From: Psychromonas ingrahamii 37
GTDB lineage: Bacteria > Pseudomonadota > Gammaproteobacteria > Enterobacterales > Psychromonadaceae
Direction of reading: 5' to 3'
Length of the DNA: 64,000 nucleotides
Assembly (NCBI RefSeq): GCF_000015285.1
Contig: NC_008709.1
Location: forward strand, 2,356,001-2,420,000
In this document: positions 14,423 to 23,432 of the stretch, piece after piece
Numbering within the stretch: the first letter of the stretch is position 1
Layout: each line of letters begins with the position of its first letter
Translations under genes and position numbers: made by a program
Notes under the pieces: model-generated
Seen by the model: the letters and a program-made list of their open reading frames with translations, nothing else
Database searches by the model: none
What the model was told of the DNA's origin: nothing

Positions 14423-14854
14423 ATGAGAATATGGCAATGGCTGGGCTACCTAGGACTTATTCCCTTTGTGGCTTGCCTGTGGTTATTAGAAATATCTATT
14501 AACAGCTCTGCAAATAATTTATTGTTTAATCCGCAACAAGCTTTTCTTTTTTACAGTGCGATTATACTGAGTTTTCTAGCGGGGGCTTTATGGCGGAAAG
14601 ACACACTAACCCCACATATCGCAACGCAAATTATCAGTAATTTTTTGTGTCTATATGCTTTTGTCTGTCTGTTTATGCCAATATTTTATGCCTTGATGTT
14701 TTTACCTATTGGCTATTTTAGTTTATTTTTCGTTGAATATGTTCTGTGCAATAACAAAGAGAAAGCCTATACAACGTCTTATTTTCTCATGAGATTAAGA
14801 CTAACTGTGTTAGTCATTTTTTTGCATGCAGCGGCGCTTATGTTATGGTTTTAA
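14423..14854 (+). CDS. DUF3429 family membrane protein
   Basis: About 143 residues with four hydrophobic segments. WQWLGYLGLIPFVACLW, FYSAIILSFLAGALW and an LCLYAFVCLF to MPIGYFSLFFVEY stretch fit DUF3429 inner-membrane proteins of unknown function. ATG at 14423 follows the flavin reductase stop by one base and has AGGGG about ten bases upstream; an earlier ATG at 14378 would overlap. It is translationally coupled to the flavin reductase gene and followed by a strong terminator. Confidence 0.8.
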   Translation: MRIWQWLGYLGLIPFVACLWLLEISINSSANNLLFNPQQAFLFYSAIILSFLAGALWRKDTLTPHIATQIISNFLCLYAFVCLFMPIFYALMFLPIGYFSLFFVEYVLCNNKEKAYTTSYFLMRLRLTVLVIFLHAAALMLWF

Positions 14855-14883
14855 CAAAGAAAAAAAGTCAATATAAATGAGTT

Positions 14884-14932
14884 ACACCTTCAAACAGCAG
14901 TGTCTATCGAGTCTGTTTGAAGGTGTGTTTTT
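14884..14932 (+). terminator. rho-independent terminator
   Basis: A perfect 14-bp stem (arms 14884-14897 and 14913-14926, ACACCTTCAAACAG) with a 15-base loop is followed by GTTTTT. It ends the flavin reductase-DUF3429 transcript. Confidence 0.9.
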
Positions 14933-15014
14933 CGCAAAAAATAACTGTTGTTAGTTGTCATCACCTGAGGAAGATATAAAGCCCACAATCGAAGTGAGCA
15001 TGAGCTTTATAATA

Positions 15015-16322
15015 TTAGTTAAAAAGGAATAATGCTGTTGGAATGGCTAACACTAAACTTAGAGCGGTACGAATAAACCAAATAATAACTAACTTAGGCA
15101 CATTTAATGGGATTTTAGTCGAAAGAATACATGGAATTGACGCAGAGAAAAAGAGGATTGACGATATCGCAACAACCCCTGCCGAAAAGCGTGCAATAAT
15201 ATCCGCATCTTTCATTAATAATGCAGGTAAGAACATTTCAGCCAACCCCGATGCGCTAGCTTTAGAGAGTTCCATCGCATTATCTATACCAAATGCCCAT
15301 GGAATTGGATAAAAAAAGTAACCAATCCAATTAAACAGCGGCGTGTATTTAGCCAATAATAAACCGATTAGACCGACTGACATAATTGAAGGTAAAATGC
15401 TGATTGTCATCAGTAAACCATCTTTAAAGTTAACTAATATACTTTTGCCAAGGGGTTGTGCTTTTTCGGCTACTTCCATGCCACTTTCAATTGCTTTGGA
15501 CAGTCTATTGCCTGAATTGCAATTAGGCTCTCTAAATTTTGCATCGTTATTCATTGTTGATAACGGAGGAATACGTACAGTAATGGCTGTGATAATAAAT
15601 GTAATTAATAGTGTTATCCAAAAATATAGATTCCAAAATTCCATCAAGTTTAATGTTTTTGCAACAATAATCATAAAGGTTGCTGAAACAGTTGAAAAAC
15701 CTGTTGCTATTATTGCCGCTTCTCGTGCAGAGTAATGACCAGAAAGATATACTCGGTTGGTAATAAGCAAACCGATTGAATAACTGCCAACAAAAGAAGC
15801 AACAGCATCAATTGCAGAACGACCGGGTGTGCGCCAAATTGGTTGCATAATCTTTTGTAAAAGAATACCAATGCTTTCTAACAAACCGTAGCTTATTAAA
15901 AATGCTAGAAATACCGAACCAATGGGTACAATTAAACCGACAGAGATAACCAGTTTATTGAATAAAAAAGGTAGCATATCTGGGGTTTGCAGAAAAGTGG
16001 GGCCAGATTTTGTTATAGCCAGAGCAGCTGCGACAACCCCGAGCCATTTTAATAAAAGAAAAATTTTGTTAGTAAGACTGCTACGCCATTCATTGCTAAT
16101 AATTGGATAAATTGCACCCGCGAGAATCATTATCATTGCATACCAGGCAGTTCCTGTTCCAAGCGTTGCTTTCAGCCATCCTACAATTTGGTCTAAAGGA
16201 ATACTTTGCTTACCAGCAACCGTAATTGGAATAAAAAAGATAAATATACCAATACCACTTAAGCCAAATAACCTACTCCAAATAAAAAATTGTGATAGAT
16301 TCGATTTTATCAATTGGTTCAT
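15015..16322 (-). CDS. YjiH-type nucleoside-recognition (Gate) domain membrane protein
   Basis: About 435 residues with ten or so membrane helices. The Gate-domain features are visible: GSYSIGLLITNRVYLSGHYSAREAAIIATGFSTVSATF and a later IDNAMELSKASASGLAEMFLPALL segment. YjiH-like proteins are inner-membrane transport-related proteins of unclear substrate. The frame opens at 16391, but ATG at 16322 (or the adjacent ATG at 16325) has GGAG six bases upstream and is preferred. It is a single gene, read towards the DUF3429 terminator. Confidence 0.85.
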   Translation of the reverse strand: MNQLIKSNLSQFFIWSRLFGLSGIGIFIFFIPITVAGKQSIPLDQIVGWLKATLGTGTAWYAMIMILAGAIYPIISNEWRSSLTNKIFLLLKWLGVVAAALAITKSGPTFLQTPDMLPFLFNKLVISVGLIVPIGSVFLAFLISYGLLESIGILLQKIMQPIWRTPGRSAIDAVASFVGSYSIGLLITNRVYLSGHYSAREAAIIATGFSTVSATFMIIVAKTLNLMEFWNLYFWITLLITFIITAITVRIPPLSTMNNDAKFREPNCNSGNRLSKAIESGMEVAEKAQPLGKSILVNFKDGLLMTISILPSIMSVGLIGLLLAKYTPLFNWIGYFFYPIPWAFGIDNAMELSKASASGLAEMFLPALLMKDADIIARFSAGVVAISSILFFSASIPCILSTKIPLNVPKLVIIWFIRTALSLVLAIPTALFLFN

Positions 16323-16391
16323 CATATTCTCCATATAATGTAAAATTTTTGTTAACAATGCAGGGTGCATGGTTAACAATATGTTATACAA

Positions 16392-16869
16392 TTACAATAA
16401 AATGTGTATACATTTAAGTGCGATCGACAAGTTATAATGAATGATTTGTGACTGATGTTAATTTTTCACTGCTGTATTTATCTATTCCCTCTCTATACCT
16501 AAGACTTTAGTCAACAAATCTAGAGAGAAATAAAATAATTGTATATACACAATAGTAAATTTTATATTAATAAAAAAATCAAGTTATCACTCAATATTTG
16601 CGAGGGTTTGTGCGATGGGAAAAGCGGATATTCAAAATTTTTATTATCTGCAAATTGGATTCTCCCCAAATCTAAAGCCTGTGATACGGCGAAAAAGTCG
16701 AGTAAGACAAATTGATCTTCGTCCTTTTATTGCAGAAAAACCAAGGATATTTTATCTACTATCATTGTTATTCATAATACATTCACTTATTTTTGCTTCA
16801 TATAATAAGCCGTATTTGTTAGCCTTCATTATCGTGCAAATCTGATAGACAAACACAAAAGGAATTATC
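16392..16869. other. intergenic between divergent genes; one doubtful ORF
   Basis: The stretch separates the YjiH-type gene from the YddG-type gene and must hold both promoters; none is distinctive. A 76-codon plus-strand frame at 16615-16845 ends in a hydrophobic segment and has no ribosome site; I do not call it a gene. Confidence 0.5.
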
Positions 16870-17796
16870 TTGAATAACATACATAAATGCACCATTGCAG
16901 GCTGCTTGGCTATTCTAATATGGAGTACAACGGTTGGGTTGGTGCGCAATGTGGCGGAACAATTAGGTCCTATTGGTGGTGCTGCAATGATTTATTCTGT
17001 GAGTGCTGTGTTTCTTTTGGTATTTCTTGGTGCGCCCCGCTTTAAAGTCTTCTCGTTAAAATACCTTCTGATCGGTGGAACACTGTTTGTCAGCTATGAA
17101 ATTTGCTTATCGCTTGCCTTGGGAATGGCTAATAACCGCATTCAAGCAGTCGAAATGGGCGTCATTAATTATTTGTGGCCATCTTTAGTGGTATTACTCG
17201 CGGTGTTTACCAGTAAGAAGCCGGTTGATAAAAGACTTTATCCGGCGATAGCCCTGTCGTTTTTTGGTGTAGCTTGGACGGTGAGTGGTGATGGCGGGCT
17301 TTCGATTAGTCAATTGGCCGGTAATATAGCAACCAACCCTTTAAGTTACTCAATGGCGCTCGGTGGGGCTTTTATTTGGGCATTTTACTGCAATATCACT
17401 AAGCGACTGGCGAACGGAAGAAATGCTATTACCTGGTTCTTTATCGCCACCGCGATAGCTTTGTGGATCACCTATTTTATGAGTAATGAACCTGCCATCG
17501 CTTTTACATCAGGTGCGGCAGTTGATTTATTGATAACGGGCGTTGCGATGGGCAGCGGATATGCATTATGGAACATAGGTATTATTGGCGGCAATATGAT
17601 GCTGCTGGCAACCCTGTCATATTTCACGCCTTTATTATCTACTTTCTTCTCCGCATTGATTTTGAATATTGAACTCACTGCAACGTTTTGGCAAGGCGTG
17701 GTAATGGTGACTATTGCCTCCTTACTTTGTTGGTGGTTTACCCGAGAAAAACCTTCTCCTGCAGTAGATGTTACCCGACCTATCAAGGTTGAATAA
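16870..17796 (+). CDS. yddG: YddG-type aromatic amino acid exporter (EamA/DMT family)
   Basis: 308 residues with ten predicted membrane helices arranged as two EamA repeats. MNNIHKCTIAGCLAILIWS, INYLWPSLVVLLAVF and GNMMLLATLSYFTPLLSTF are typical of YddG, which exports aromatic amino acids and drug-like cations across the inner membrane. The start is TTG at 16870 with AAAGGA six bases upstream. The last ten codons closely match a stretch of mobile debris at 10498-10526, so the C-terminal tail may be acquired. Confidence 0.85.
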   Translation: MNNIHKCTIAGCLAILIWSTTVGLVRNVAEQLGPIGGAAMIYSVSAVFLLVFLGAPRFKVFSLKYLLIGGTLFVSYEICLSLALGMANNRIQAVEMGVINYLWPSLVVLLAVFTSKKPVDKRLYPAIALSFFGVAWTVSGDGGLSISQLAGNIATNPLSYSMALGGAFIWAFYCNITKRLANGRNAITWFFIATAIALWITYFMSNEPAIAFTSGAAVDLLITGVAMGSGYALWNIGIIGGNMMLLATLSYFTPLLSTFFSALILNIELTATFWQGVVMVTIASLLCWWFTREKPSPAVDVTRPIKVE

Positions 17797-18174
17797 GTTG
17801 CCATATGTTGCCATATGTTGAACGTTGTCAAATTAACAAGCTTCTCATTCAGAATAGCCCGGTGTCAGACTCATTTTTGATAACGATTAGAAACCCGTTC
17901 AGCAAATGGAACACATTGATTAAACGGTAGGAATTGTCTTAGGTAATGATAATTTAAAAGCTAAAGAAGATAGAAAATGTAGTTTGTCCCGGCTTTATTT
18001 TTTATAATGACGATAACAGCCCTTAATTAAACTGACGCTATAGAATTAAAAATAATCTTACCGGTAGGCTTATTGCCCTATTTATTGGGGTAATAAGTTG
18101 AGGTCTTATCAGTATTGGTGAATTTTTTAATACGATTTAATGATAATATAAGAAAAAAAATAAAGGTCTATCCT
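17797..18174. other. intergenic between yddG and the CDF gene
   Basis: It begins with a 10-bp tandem repeat (GTTGCCATAT about 2.4 times, 17797-17821). Otherwise it is AT-rich with no gene seen. AAAGG shortly before 18175 is the ribosome site of the next gene. Confidence 0.5.
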
Positions 18175-19071
18175 ATGTCAGAACACCATCACCATCACCC
18201 AGTAAGCGGTAAAAATCTTTTTATCACTATTGTGTTAAATATCATTATCACTCTCTCGCAAATAGTTGGCGGAATACTCTCAGGTTCGCTTGCACTGTTA
18301 AGTGATGCGATGCATAACCTGAGTGATGTGGTCGCTTTATTAATTGCCTATTGGGCAAATAAAATTTCATCAAAACCAAAAAACAATCAAAAGACGTTTG
18401 GCTATAAAAGGGCTGAGATCATAGCGGCACTTTTTAACGCATCGGCACTTTTTGGTATCGCACTTTTTCTTATCATAGAAGCTATCCATAAATTCTTAAA
18501 TCCAGAGACCATAGATTCTATACTCGTTATTGCGTTAGGATTTTTAAGTATCGTTTTAAATGCCATCAGCGTACTTCTCATAAAAGATGATGCCAAGCAC
18601 AACATGAATATGAAAGCTGCTTATGTTCACCTACTTACCGATGTGATGACATCGGTTGCAGTGGTTGTTGGCGGGCTATTGATGTACTATTTTAACTTGT
18701 TTTGGATAGATTCAATTATCACGGTTTTAATTGCAGGTTATCTTATAAAAGCATCTTATGCTTTGATTGTAGAGTCCATCTCAATATTAATGCAAAGTGT
18801 TCCAGACGACATCAATATAGATGAGCTAAAAATAGACATAGAAAAGTATGAACCCATTGATAATATTCACCATCTTCATATTTGGAAATTAGACGATCAC
18901 GATATACATTTAGAGGCGCATATTGATTTCAATGAAAATTTAGCATTAAAAGAGGTAACAAAAATTTGCGATGAAATTTCTGATGCTATCAAAAAGAAAT
19001 ATCATATCACCCATATGACGATACAACCTGAATATGAAAAAAATGATAATAAAGAATTGATTTATTCTTAG
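18175..19071 (+). CDS. cation diffusion facilitator (zinc-type metal exporter)
   Basis: About 298 residues. The N-terminus MSEHHHHHPVSGKN is His-rich. The membrane domain shows the CDF metal-site pattern in helix 2 (LLSDAMHNLSDV, giving H-x3-D) and helix 5 (HLLTDVMTS, H-x3-D). The cytosolic C-terminal domain carries HHLHIWKLDDHDIHLEAHI. It should export Zn2+ (or Cd2+/Co2+) in exchange for protons, as in CzcD/ZitB. Start 18175 is preferred to 18115 because AAGG lies seven bases upstream and the family starts at the His cluster. Confidence 0.9.
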   Translation: MSEHHHHHPVSGKNLFITIVLNIIITLSQIVGGILSGSLALLSDAMHNLSDVVALLIAYWANKISSKPKNNQKTFGYKRAEIIAALFNASALFGIALFLIIEAIHKFLNPETIDSILVIALGFLSIVLNAISVLLIKDDAKHNMNMKAAYVHLLTDVMTSVAVVVGGLLMYYFNLFWIDSIITVLIAGYLIKASYALIVESISILMQSVPDDINIDELKIDIEKYEPIDNIHHLHIWKLDDHDIHLEAHIDFNENLALKEVTKICDEISDAIKKKYHITHMTIQPEYEKNDNKELIYS

Positions 19072-19088
19072 GAGCAGAAGATAAAAAG

Positions 19089-19266
19089 ACAGGCCGGGCT
19101 TCGAACTTTCGGGCTTCGAACTTTCGAGCTTCGAGCTTCGAGCTTTGAGCTTCGAGCTTTCGAGCTGCGAGCCTTCGAGCCTTCGAGCCTTCGAGCCTTC
19201 GGGCTTCGAGCTTTGAGCTTTGAGCTGCAGGCTTTCGAGCCTTCAAGCTGTGGGCTTCGTGCTTTA
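19089..19266. repeat. TTCGAGC-type repeat array, copy 1
   Basis: About 180 bases consist of degenerate 7-8-base units, GCTTCGA, GCTTTCGA and GCCTTCGA, with occasional GGGC or TGAGC variants. Units contain the palindromes AGCT and TCGA, so many alternative hairpins are possible. The array fills the convergent gap between the CDF gene and cspA. The same repeat fills the convergent gap after pabB (52637-52693). Confidence 0.9.
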
Positions 19267-19280
19267 AAATAAGCAAAAAA

Positions 19281-19313
19281 AATGGCAAACCCGCAAAGGT
19301 TTGCCATTTTTTT
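19281..19313 (-). terminator. bidirectional terminator between CDF gene and cspA
   Basis: Arms AATGGCAAACC (19281-19291) and GGTTTGCCATT (19298-19308) form an 11-bp stem with a 6-base loop. A-rich on the left and T-rich on the right, it can end transcription from both sides. Confidence 0.85.
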
Positions 19314-19356
19314 AATCTTAAATCAGCTCTCTATGAGAGCTAAATATCACCGAAAA

Positions 19357-19566
19357 TTAAAGTCCTACGATACTGTCTGCTTGCGGGCCCTTTGGACCTT
19401 GGCTTACAGTGAATTCTACTTTTTGGCCTTCAGCTAACGTTTTAAAACCTTCGCTTGCAATAGCACTAAAGTGAACAAATACATCTGGACCAGATGCTTG
19501 CTCGATAAAACCAAAACCTTTCGCTTCGTTGAACCATTTAACGGTTCCTTGTTCTTTATTAGACAT
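19357..19566 (-). CDS. cold-shock protein, CspA family
   Basis: The 69-residue protein is a single cold-shock domain. KGFGFIEQ (RNP1) and VFVHFSAI (RNP2) are the nucleic-acid-binding strands, and it starts with the usual [11 protein letters not shown]. It acts as an RNA chaperone that melts structure in the cold. A long AT-rich leader (about 19567-19800) precedes it, as is common for cold-regulated csp genes. Confidence 0.95.
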   Translation of the reverse strand: MSNKEQGTVKWFNEAKGFGFIEQASGPDVFVHFSAIASEGFKTLAEGQKVEFTVSQGPKGPQADSIVGL

Positions 19567-19935
19567 AATAACAATATCCTGTAATTTTAATGTAGGGTGC
19601 CTTTAAAAGGCTTGAATAGCGTAAAAATAGACTGGAACTTAAAAACTACAGAGCGAGGTATTATCAATAAAACAACGGAACGGAGAATGTAAAAAAAAGC
19701 TTTATTTTTTGCTGATAGACACTTTATCGAATATAAAGTGAAAGTCAATAGTTGTTTAAAAAACAACCAAATAATCAAATAACCACCTGCAAATTACACA
19801 AAAAAAACATTCTCTAAATTATAAAAAGAGAATGCTCGTTTAAATCAACAGGCAAAGGACTTAAGTCTGTTTTACAATGTGCTCACTTAATTATTTTTTT
19901 ACTGTTAATTAATCACAATACGCCAACACGTCAAT
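19567..19935. other. intergenic upstream of the cold-shock gene
   Basis: The AT-rich stretch probably holds the promoter and leader of the csp gene. A short hairpin-like repeat CATTCTC / GAGAATG occurs at about 19809-19835. No gene is supported. Confidence 0.45.
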
Positions 19936-21237
19936 TTATAGTTTTACATATAGTAACTTTACTTCTCCTGGGAGAAGGTTGTATTCCAGAAATGCCGGGA
20001 CGTCTTTCATTCGGCGGCTGCGGGAAATATCTTTCACCTTATCAGATCCCATGATGCCGTAGACATTCGACTCTCGAACCCTATAACTACTATGACCATC
20101 GGGATTCGCCAGCATCATAATTTTTTCCTGCCCGTTACGGCTTTCTTTAGTAAAACCGATGACGTGTCGATCGTTCAACTGGAGCATTTCGATTCCATTA
20201 TCTTCCTGAAGAACATCGTAACTCGCCTTGATTTTGTTGATTTTTGCAATGTCATCGGAAATATCGTAGCAAATAGGTTCCCACCAGGAGGGATTGGCTT
20301 GGACAACATCAATTTGCCGCTGAAATCCATATTCGAAGCCGATAGTAGTGGAAATACTGGAACAGATGTAAGCCCCCAATTCGTAGCGCAAAAGTGCCTG
20401 GTACTGATTGCCGCCGAATTGATCGGCGCTGCGGATCGTGTCATGATTTTCTGGAAAGGAGACCGACGAGGCATGACGACTGTATTCCCAGTTCTGCTCC
20501 AGAAACCACTGCTCTTTTAAATCCCACCATTTAAAGCTGTTGGTAATAAAATCGAAACCTGCCTCAGCAATATCAACGGACTGTTGTGATGAACAACCCA
20601 GGGTTTCTGCCAAAAATATTGCGTTAGGATATTTTTCTTTAATGCGTGGAATGAGGAAGTGCCACAATTCGCTCGGGACATGATAGGCCGCGTCGCAACG
20701 GAATCCTCGAATCCCCAGATCCAAATAAAACAGCATCATTTCTAGCCAGTAGTTCCAGAGATTATCGCGGTCGCTGGAATGGGCGTTGTTAATCTGGGCC
20801 AGATCTTTCCACTCGACCCAATTCTCACCATCCTGCGCACCGGGGTGTTTCAGTTGACCGTCAATATCACGCTCGTACCAGTCCGGATGTTCTTCGCTAA
20901 GAGGCGAATCAAAAGCGGTATGATTGATCACCAGATCCATCATGATCTTCATTCCACGTTGCTCGGCTTCTTTGCATACATTTTTCAGAAGCTTGTTGCC
21001 CTTCTCGACATGCGCTTCTGGGTTCTCGAAATCCATCTCTCCTGTGACGTAAAGCGGATGATAATGATAATAATTTTTTATCGAGTAATCTGATCCGGAA
21101 AAGCCGGGATAATTGATTGGATTAATATAGATCCAGTCAAAATTCATGGCTTGGATACGATCAAAATGTGTGATCCACATATTCATCGATCCAACAAGTT
21201 TTGGATATAAGTTATAAGCACGTATACCTTTTGTCAT
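19936..21237 (-). CDS. GH13 alpha-amylase family enzyme, GlgE-like
   Basis: 433 residues, one TIM barrel plus a short C-terminal beta domain. The catalytic residues are visible: nucleophile Asp182 (GFRCDAAY), acid/base Glu211 (FLAETLG) and Asp266 (PENHDT), with region I at MDLVINH (about 100-106). The start, NLYPKLVGSM, then WIYINPINYPGFSGSDYSIKNYY, resembles the barrel of GlgE maltosyltransferases, but the N-terminal domains of GlgE are absent. It probably acts on alpha-glucans or makes an alpha-glucosyl product in the cytoplasm (no signal peptide). It stands alone. Confidence 0.8.
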   Translation of the reverse strand: MTKGIRAYNLYPKLVGSMNMWITHFDRIQAMNFDWIYINPINYPGFSGSDYSIKNYYHYHPLYVTGEMDFENPEAHVEKGNKLLKNVCKEAEQRGMKIMMDLVINHTAFDSPLSEEHPDWYERDIDGQLKHPGAQDGENWVEWKDLAQINNAHSSDRDNLWNYWLEMMLFYLDLGIRGFRCDAAYHVPSELWHFLIPRIKEKYPNAIFLAETLGCSSQQSVDIAEAGFDFITNSFKWWDLKEQWFLEQNWEYSRHASSVSFPENHDTIRSADQFGGNQYQALLRYELGAYICSSISTTIGFEYGFQRQIDVVQANPSWWEPICYDISDDIAKINKIKASYDVLQEDNGIEMLQLNDRHVIGFTKESRNGQEKIMMLANPDGHSSYRVRESNVYGIMGSDKVKDISRSRRMKDVPAFLEYNLLPGEVKLLYVKL

Positions 21238-21613
21238 GATGCTTCCTTAGTAAGCTAATACGCGAAAGTGCAAACCAAATGTTACATTTTATTTAACCAA
21301 CCACTATTAACAACAATAGACCACTTTTTAAATATGGTTATTGCGTTATATTATTCGCTCGCGGACATAAACAGGGGTTAAAATTTGTTATTGACAATAA
21401 CAGTTTAAGAAGAATTTAATTGGAAACGGCACTGGTCAACAATACATTACGAAACAATGCCTTACCAGCTTAATCTGACAAGGCTATTCGACATTAAGCG
21501 GGCTCAGCAAATACTTCAACCATAGTACTCATAAAAAGCATAAAAATGACCCACCTCTGGGTCTCAATACCACTGATTAGCAGGCTAAATCATTTCCCCA
21601 CCGATTTTCCTGC
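21238..21613. other. intergenic between GH13 and dehydrogenase genes
   Basis: I see no gene. A TTGTTATTGACAATAACA dyad lies around 21390-21407 and could be an operator. Confidence 0.4.
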
Positions 21614-22696
21614 TTAGGGTATCAGTACAAATTTACCGACGTGCTTTTTCTCAAGAAACTCTTTTTGAGCTTCGGCAATCGAAGATAACGGAAAGGTCTT
21701 CGCTAACACGGGGTGAATTTCGCCCTGCTCTATGTAGCGCACAAGATCAGGGAAAACAGTTTTCTCCCAAGCGGTTGTACCTATTAGCGTGATGTCTTTC
21801 AGGTACATATCGCGCATATCAAGTTCAACAATAGGCCCTGCAATCGCGCCGGATGAGACAAACCGCCCACCTCGTTTTAATAGTTTGAGCATGGTCGGAA
21901 AACCACTTCCGCCCACATTATCAACCACAACATCGACAGATTGCTCCCCTAATTCCACAAGCAGATTAGCGCTTCTGCCTAACAGAATATCTGCGCCAAG
22001 CGGAGCTACTTTGTCATGCTTTTCCTCTCCCGCAATGGCGATAACCTTGGCTCCCCTGCGCTTTGCAAGCTGTACAGTAGCAGAGCCTACTCCACCTGAT
22101 GCACCCGCTACCAAAACCGTTTCACCGGCTCTCAAATTGGCCCTGTTGAGCATATTCTCGGATGTACCATAGGCACAAGGAATAGTACCAAGTTCTGCAT
22201 CGCTCCAGTTACAGACCACTGGGAACACTTCAGTTGCTCGAATTTTCACATATTCAGCAAAAGCACCATCAAAATCAGATCCCATCCAGATATTATCCAA
22301 AGAGCCAAAACCGTGTTCGCGAATACAGGGCCGGATAAGTACCCGTTTGTCCATAAGACCAGTATCGACATCGTCTGCCACATTCACCACCACCCCACAG
22401 CAATCTGTGCCTTGAATAAATGGAAAAGCCGTTTGCTTATTCCAGCCGCCGTCGGCCTTTGGCTGATCTTTCTCTGAGTTCGAGGTGTCGTTGGTAGAGC
22501 CGTGCACTGAAGAAGAATACCATCCCAGTCTGGTATTAATCTCAGTATTGTTAACGCCGGCGGCCAACACTTTAACCAGCACTTCTCCATTGCAGAGATC
22601 TGGAATTGGAACTTGTTTGCAGACCAATTGGTCATAACCGCCACTGCCTGTGGTGACTATGGCTGTCATTGAAGCTTTCATTGAACTAGGGGACAT
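21614..22696 (-). CDS. MDR-family alcohol dehydrogenase / quinone oxidoreductase
   Basis: About 355-360 residues. The N-terminal GroES-like domain (GEVLVKVLAAGVNNTEINTRLG, FIQGTDCCGVV) is followed by a Rossmann fold with the nucleotide loop AGASGGVGSATVQLAKRRGA and VDVVVDNVGG. The structural-zinc cysteines of classical ADH are not seen. Such enzymes reduce quinones, enals or similar carbonyls with NADPH. Start candidates are ATG at 22696, 22681 or 22672; none has a clear ribosome site. No operon partner. Confidence 0.85.
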   Translation of the reverse strand: MSPSSMKASMTAIVTTGSGGYDQLVCKQVPIPDLCNGEVLVKVLAAGVNNTEINTRLGWYSSSVHGSTNDTSNSEKDQPKADGGWNKQTAFPFIQGTDCCGVVVNVADDVDTGLMDKRVLIRPCIREHGFGSLDNIWMGSDFDGAFAEYVKIRATEVFPVVCNWSDAELGTIPCAYGTSENMLNRANLRAGETVLVAGASGGVGSATVQLAKRRGAKVIAIAGEEKHDKVAPLGADILLGRSANLLVELGEQSVDVVVDNVGGSGFPTMLKLLKRGGRFVSSGAIAGPIVELDMRDMYLKDITLIGTTAWEKTVFPDLVRYIEQGEIHPVLAKTFPLSSIAEAQKEFLEKKHVGKFVLIP

Positions 22697-23432
22697 TATT
22701 CGGGTTCCTTCTATAATTACAGAGTTTCAGTTAGTTATAACAGATATTTTATTGAAAATAGCGGATGACAATATGCTTTCTGCGATTATTTTATTTTATT
22801 TCACACAAAGCTCATCTATCTGCATTTTTAGAGGCCACTGTATAGATACGCCATCATAACTACAGCATCATTTTCCCCTTTCACTATAGAAAAGCAACGC
22901 GCAAATGTATCCAATATAATATCAGTATGTCTGCACATTTATAACCAAATCGATTGACCAACTTTAAGCTGACATTATGACAGAGTGATTGATTTCACTT
23001 AACAGTAAGGAACATGTTATAGGTATTTTTAGTTCCCCCCCCCTTTGGTTACATTAAAAATCAAATAGTTACAATATTAATTTACCTGTTTCCATTATAA
23101 CTATCAAATACATATACCTGATCTATTAGAAAAAAATTCAATTTAAAAACGATCATTCACTGACCGTCATCATAATGAGAAAACAGATCAAATTAACTAA
23201 AGACTTTCCAGTATATATTTATATTACGTTACAAAGCTGTTACAAACGCGTTACAAAATGTTACAAGATTGATCTGTTTATGTGATTTATCTCCTTAACT
23301 ATTTGGGCATAGTTGGTTTATGATTTGGTTTTATAACTGACCTCGCTTTTATTGTTAAATAACGGCTCTTTGGTAAGTTCCAATCTGATCAGCAGTTCGG
23401 CTGTCAGATAATTTTAGTCAAGGGAATATCAC
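22697..23432. other. long regulatory region before the sugar ABC operon
   Basis: No gene is supported. It holds the control region of the ABC operon, including the phased GTTACAAA array at 23228-23267. A C-run (about 23035-23043) and a TTATGTGATTTA half-site resembling a CRP box near 23278-23290 are also visible. Confidence 0.5.
23228..23267 (+). promoter_or_regulatory. four helically phased GTTACAAA repeats
   Basis: GTTACAAA begins at 23228, 23239 and 23250, and GTTACAAG at 23260. The spacing of 11, 11 and 10 bases puts all copies on one face of the helix. The array lies about 170 bases before the binding-protein gene, where a regulator would act. Confidence 0.75.

Noticed and set aside
16615-16845. 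76-codon frame before the exporter gene
   Set aside because: No ribosome site or homology; only a chance hydrophobic end.
19007-19307. Two minus-strand frames of 79-93 codons rich in Ala/Arg/Leu/Glu/Ser
   Set aside because: They are only translations of the TTCGAGC repeat array and lack ribosome sites.
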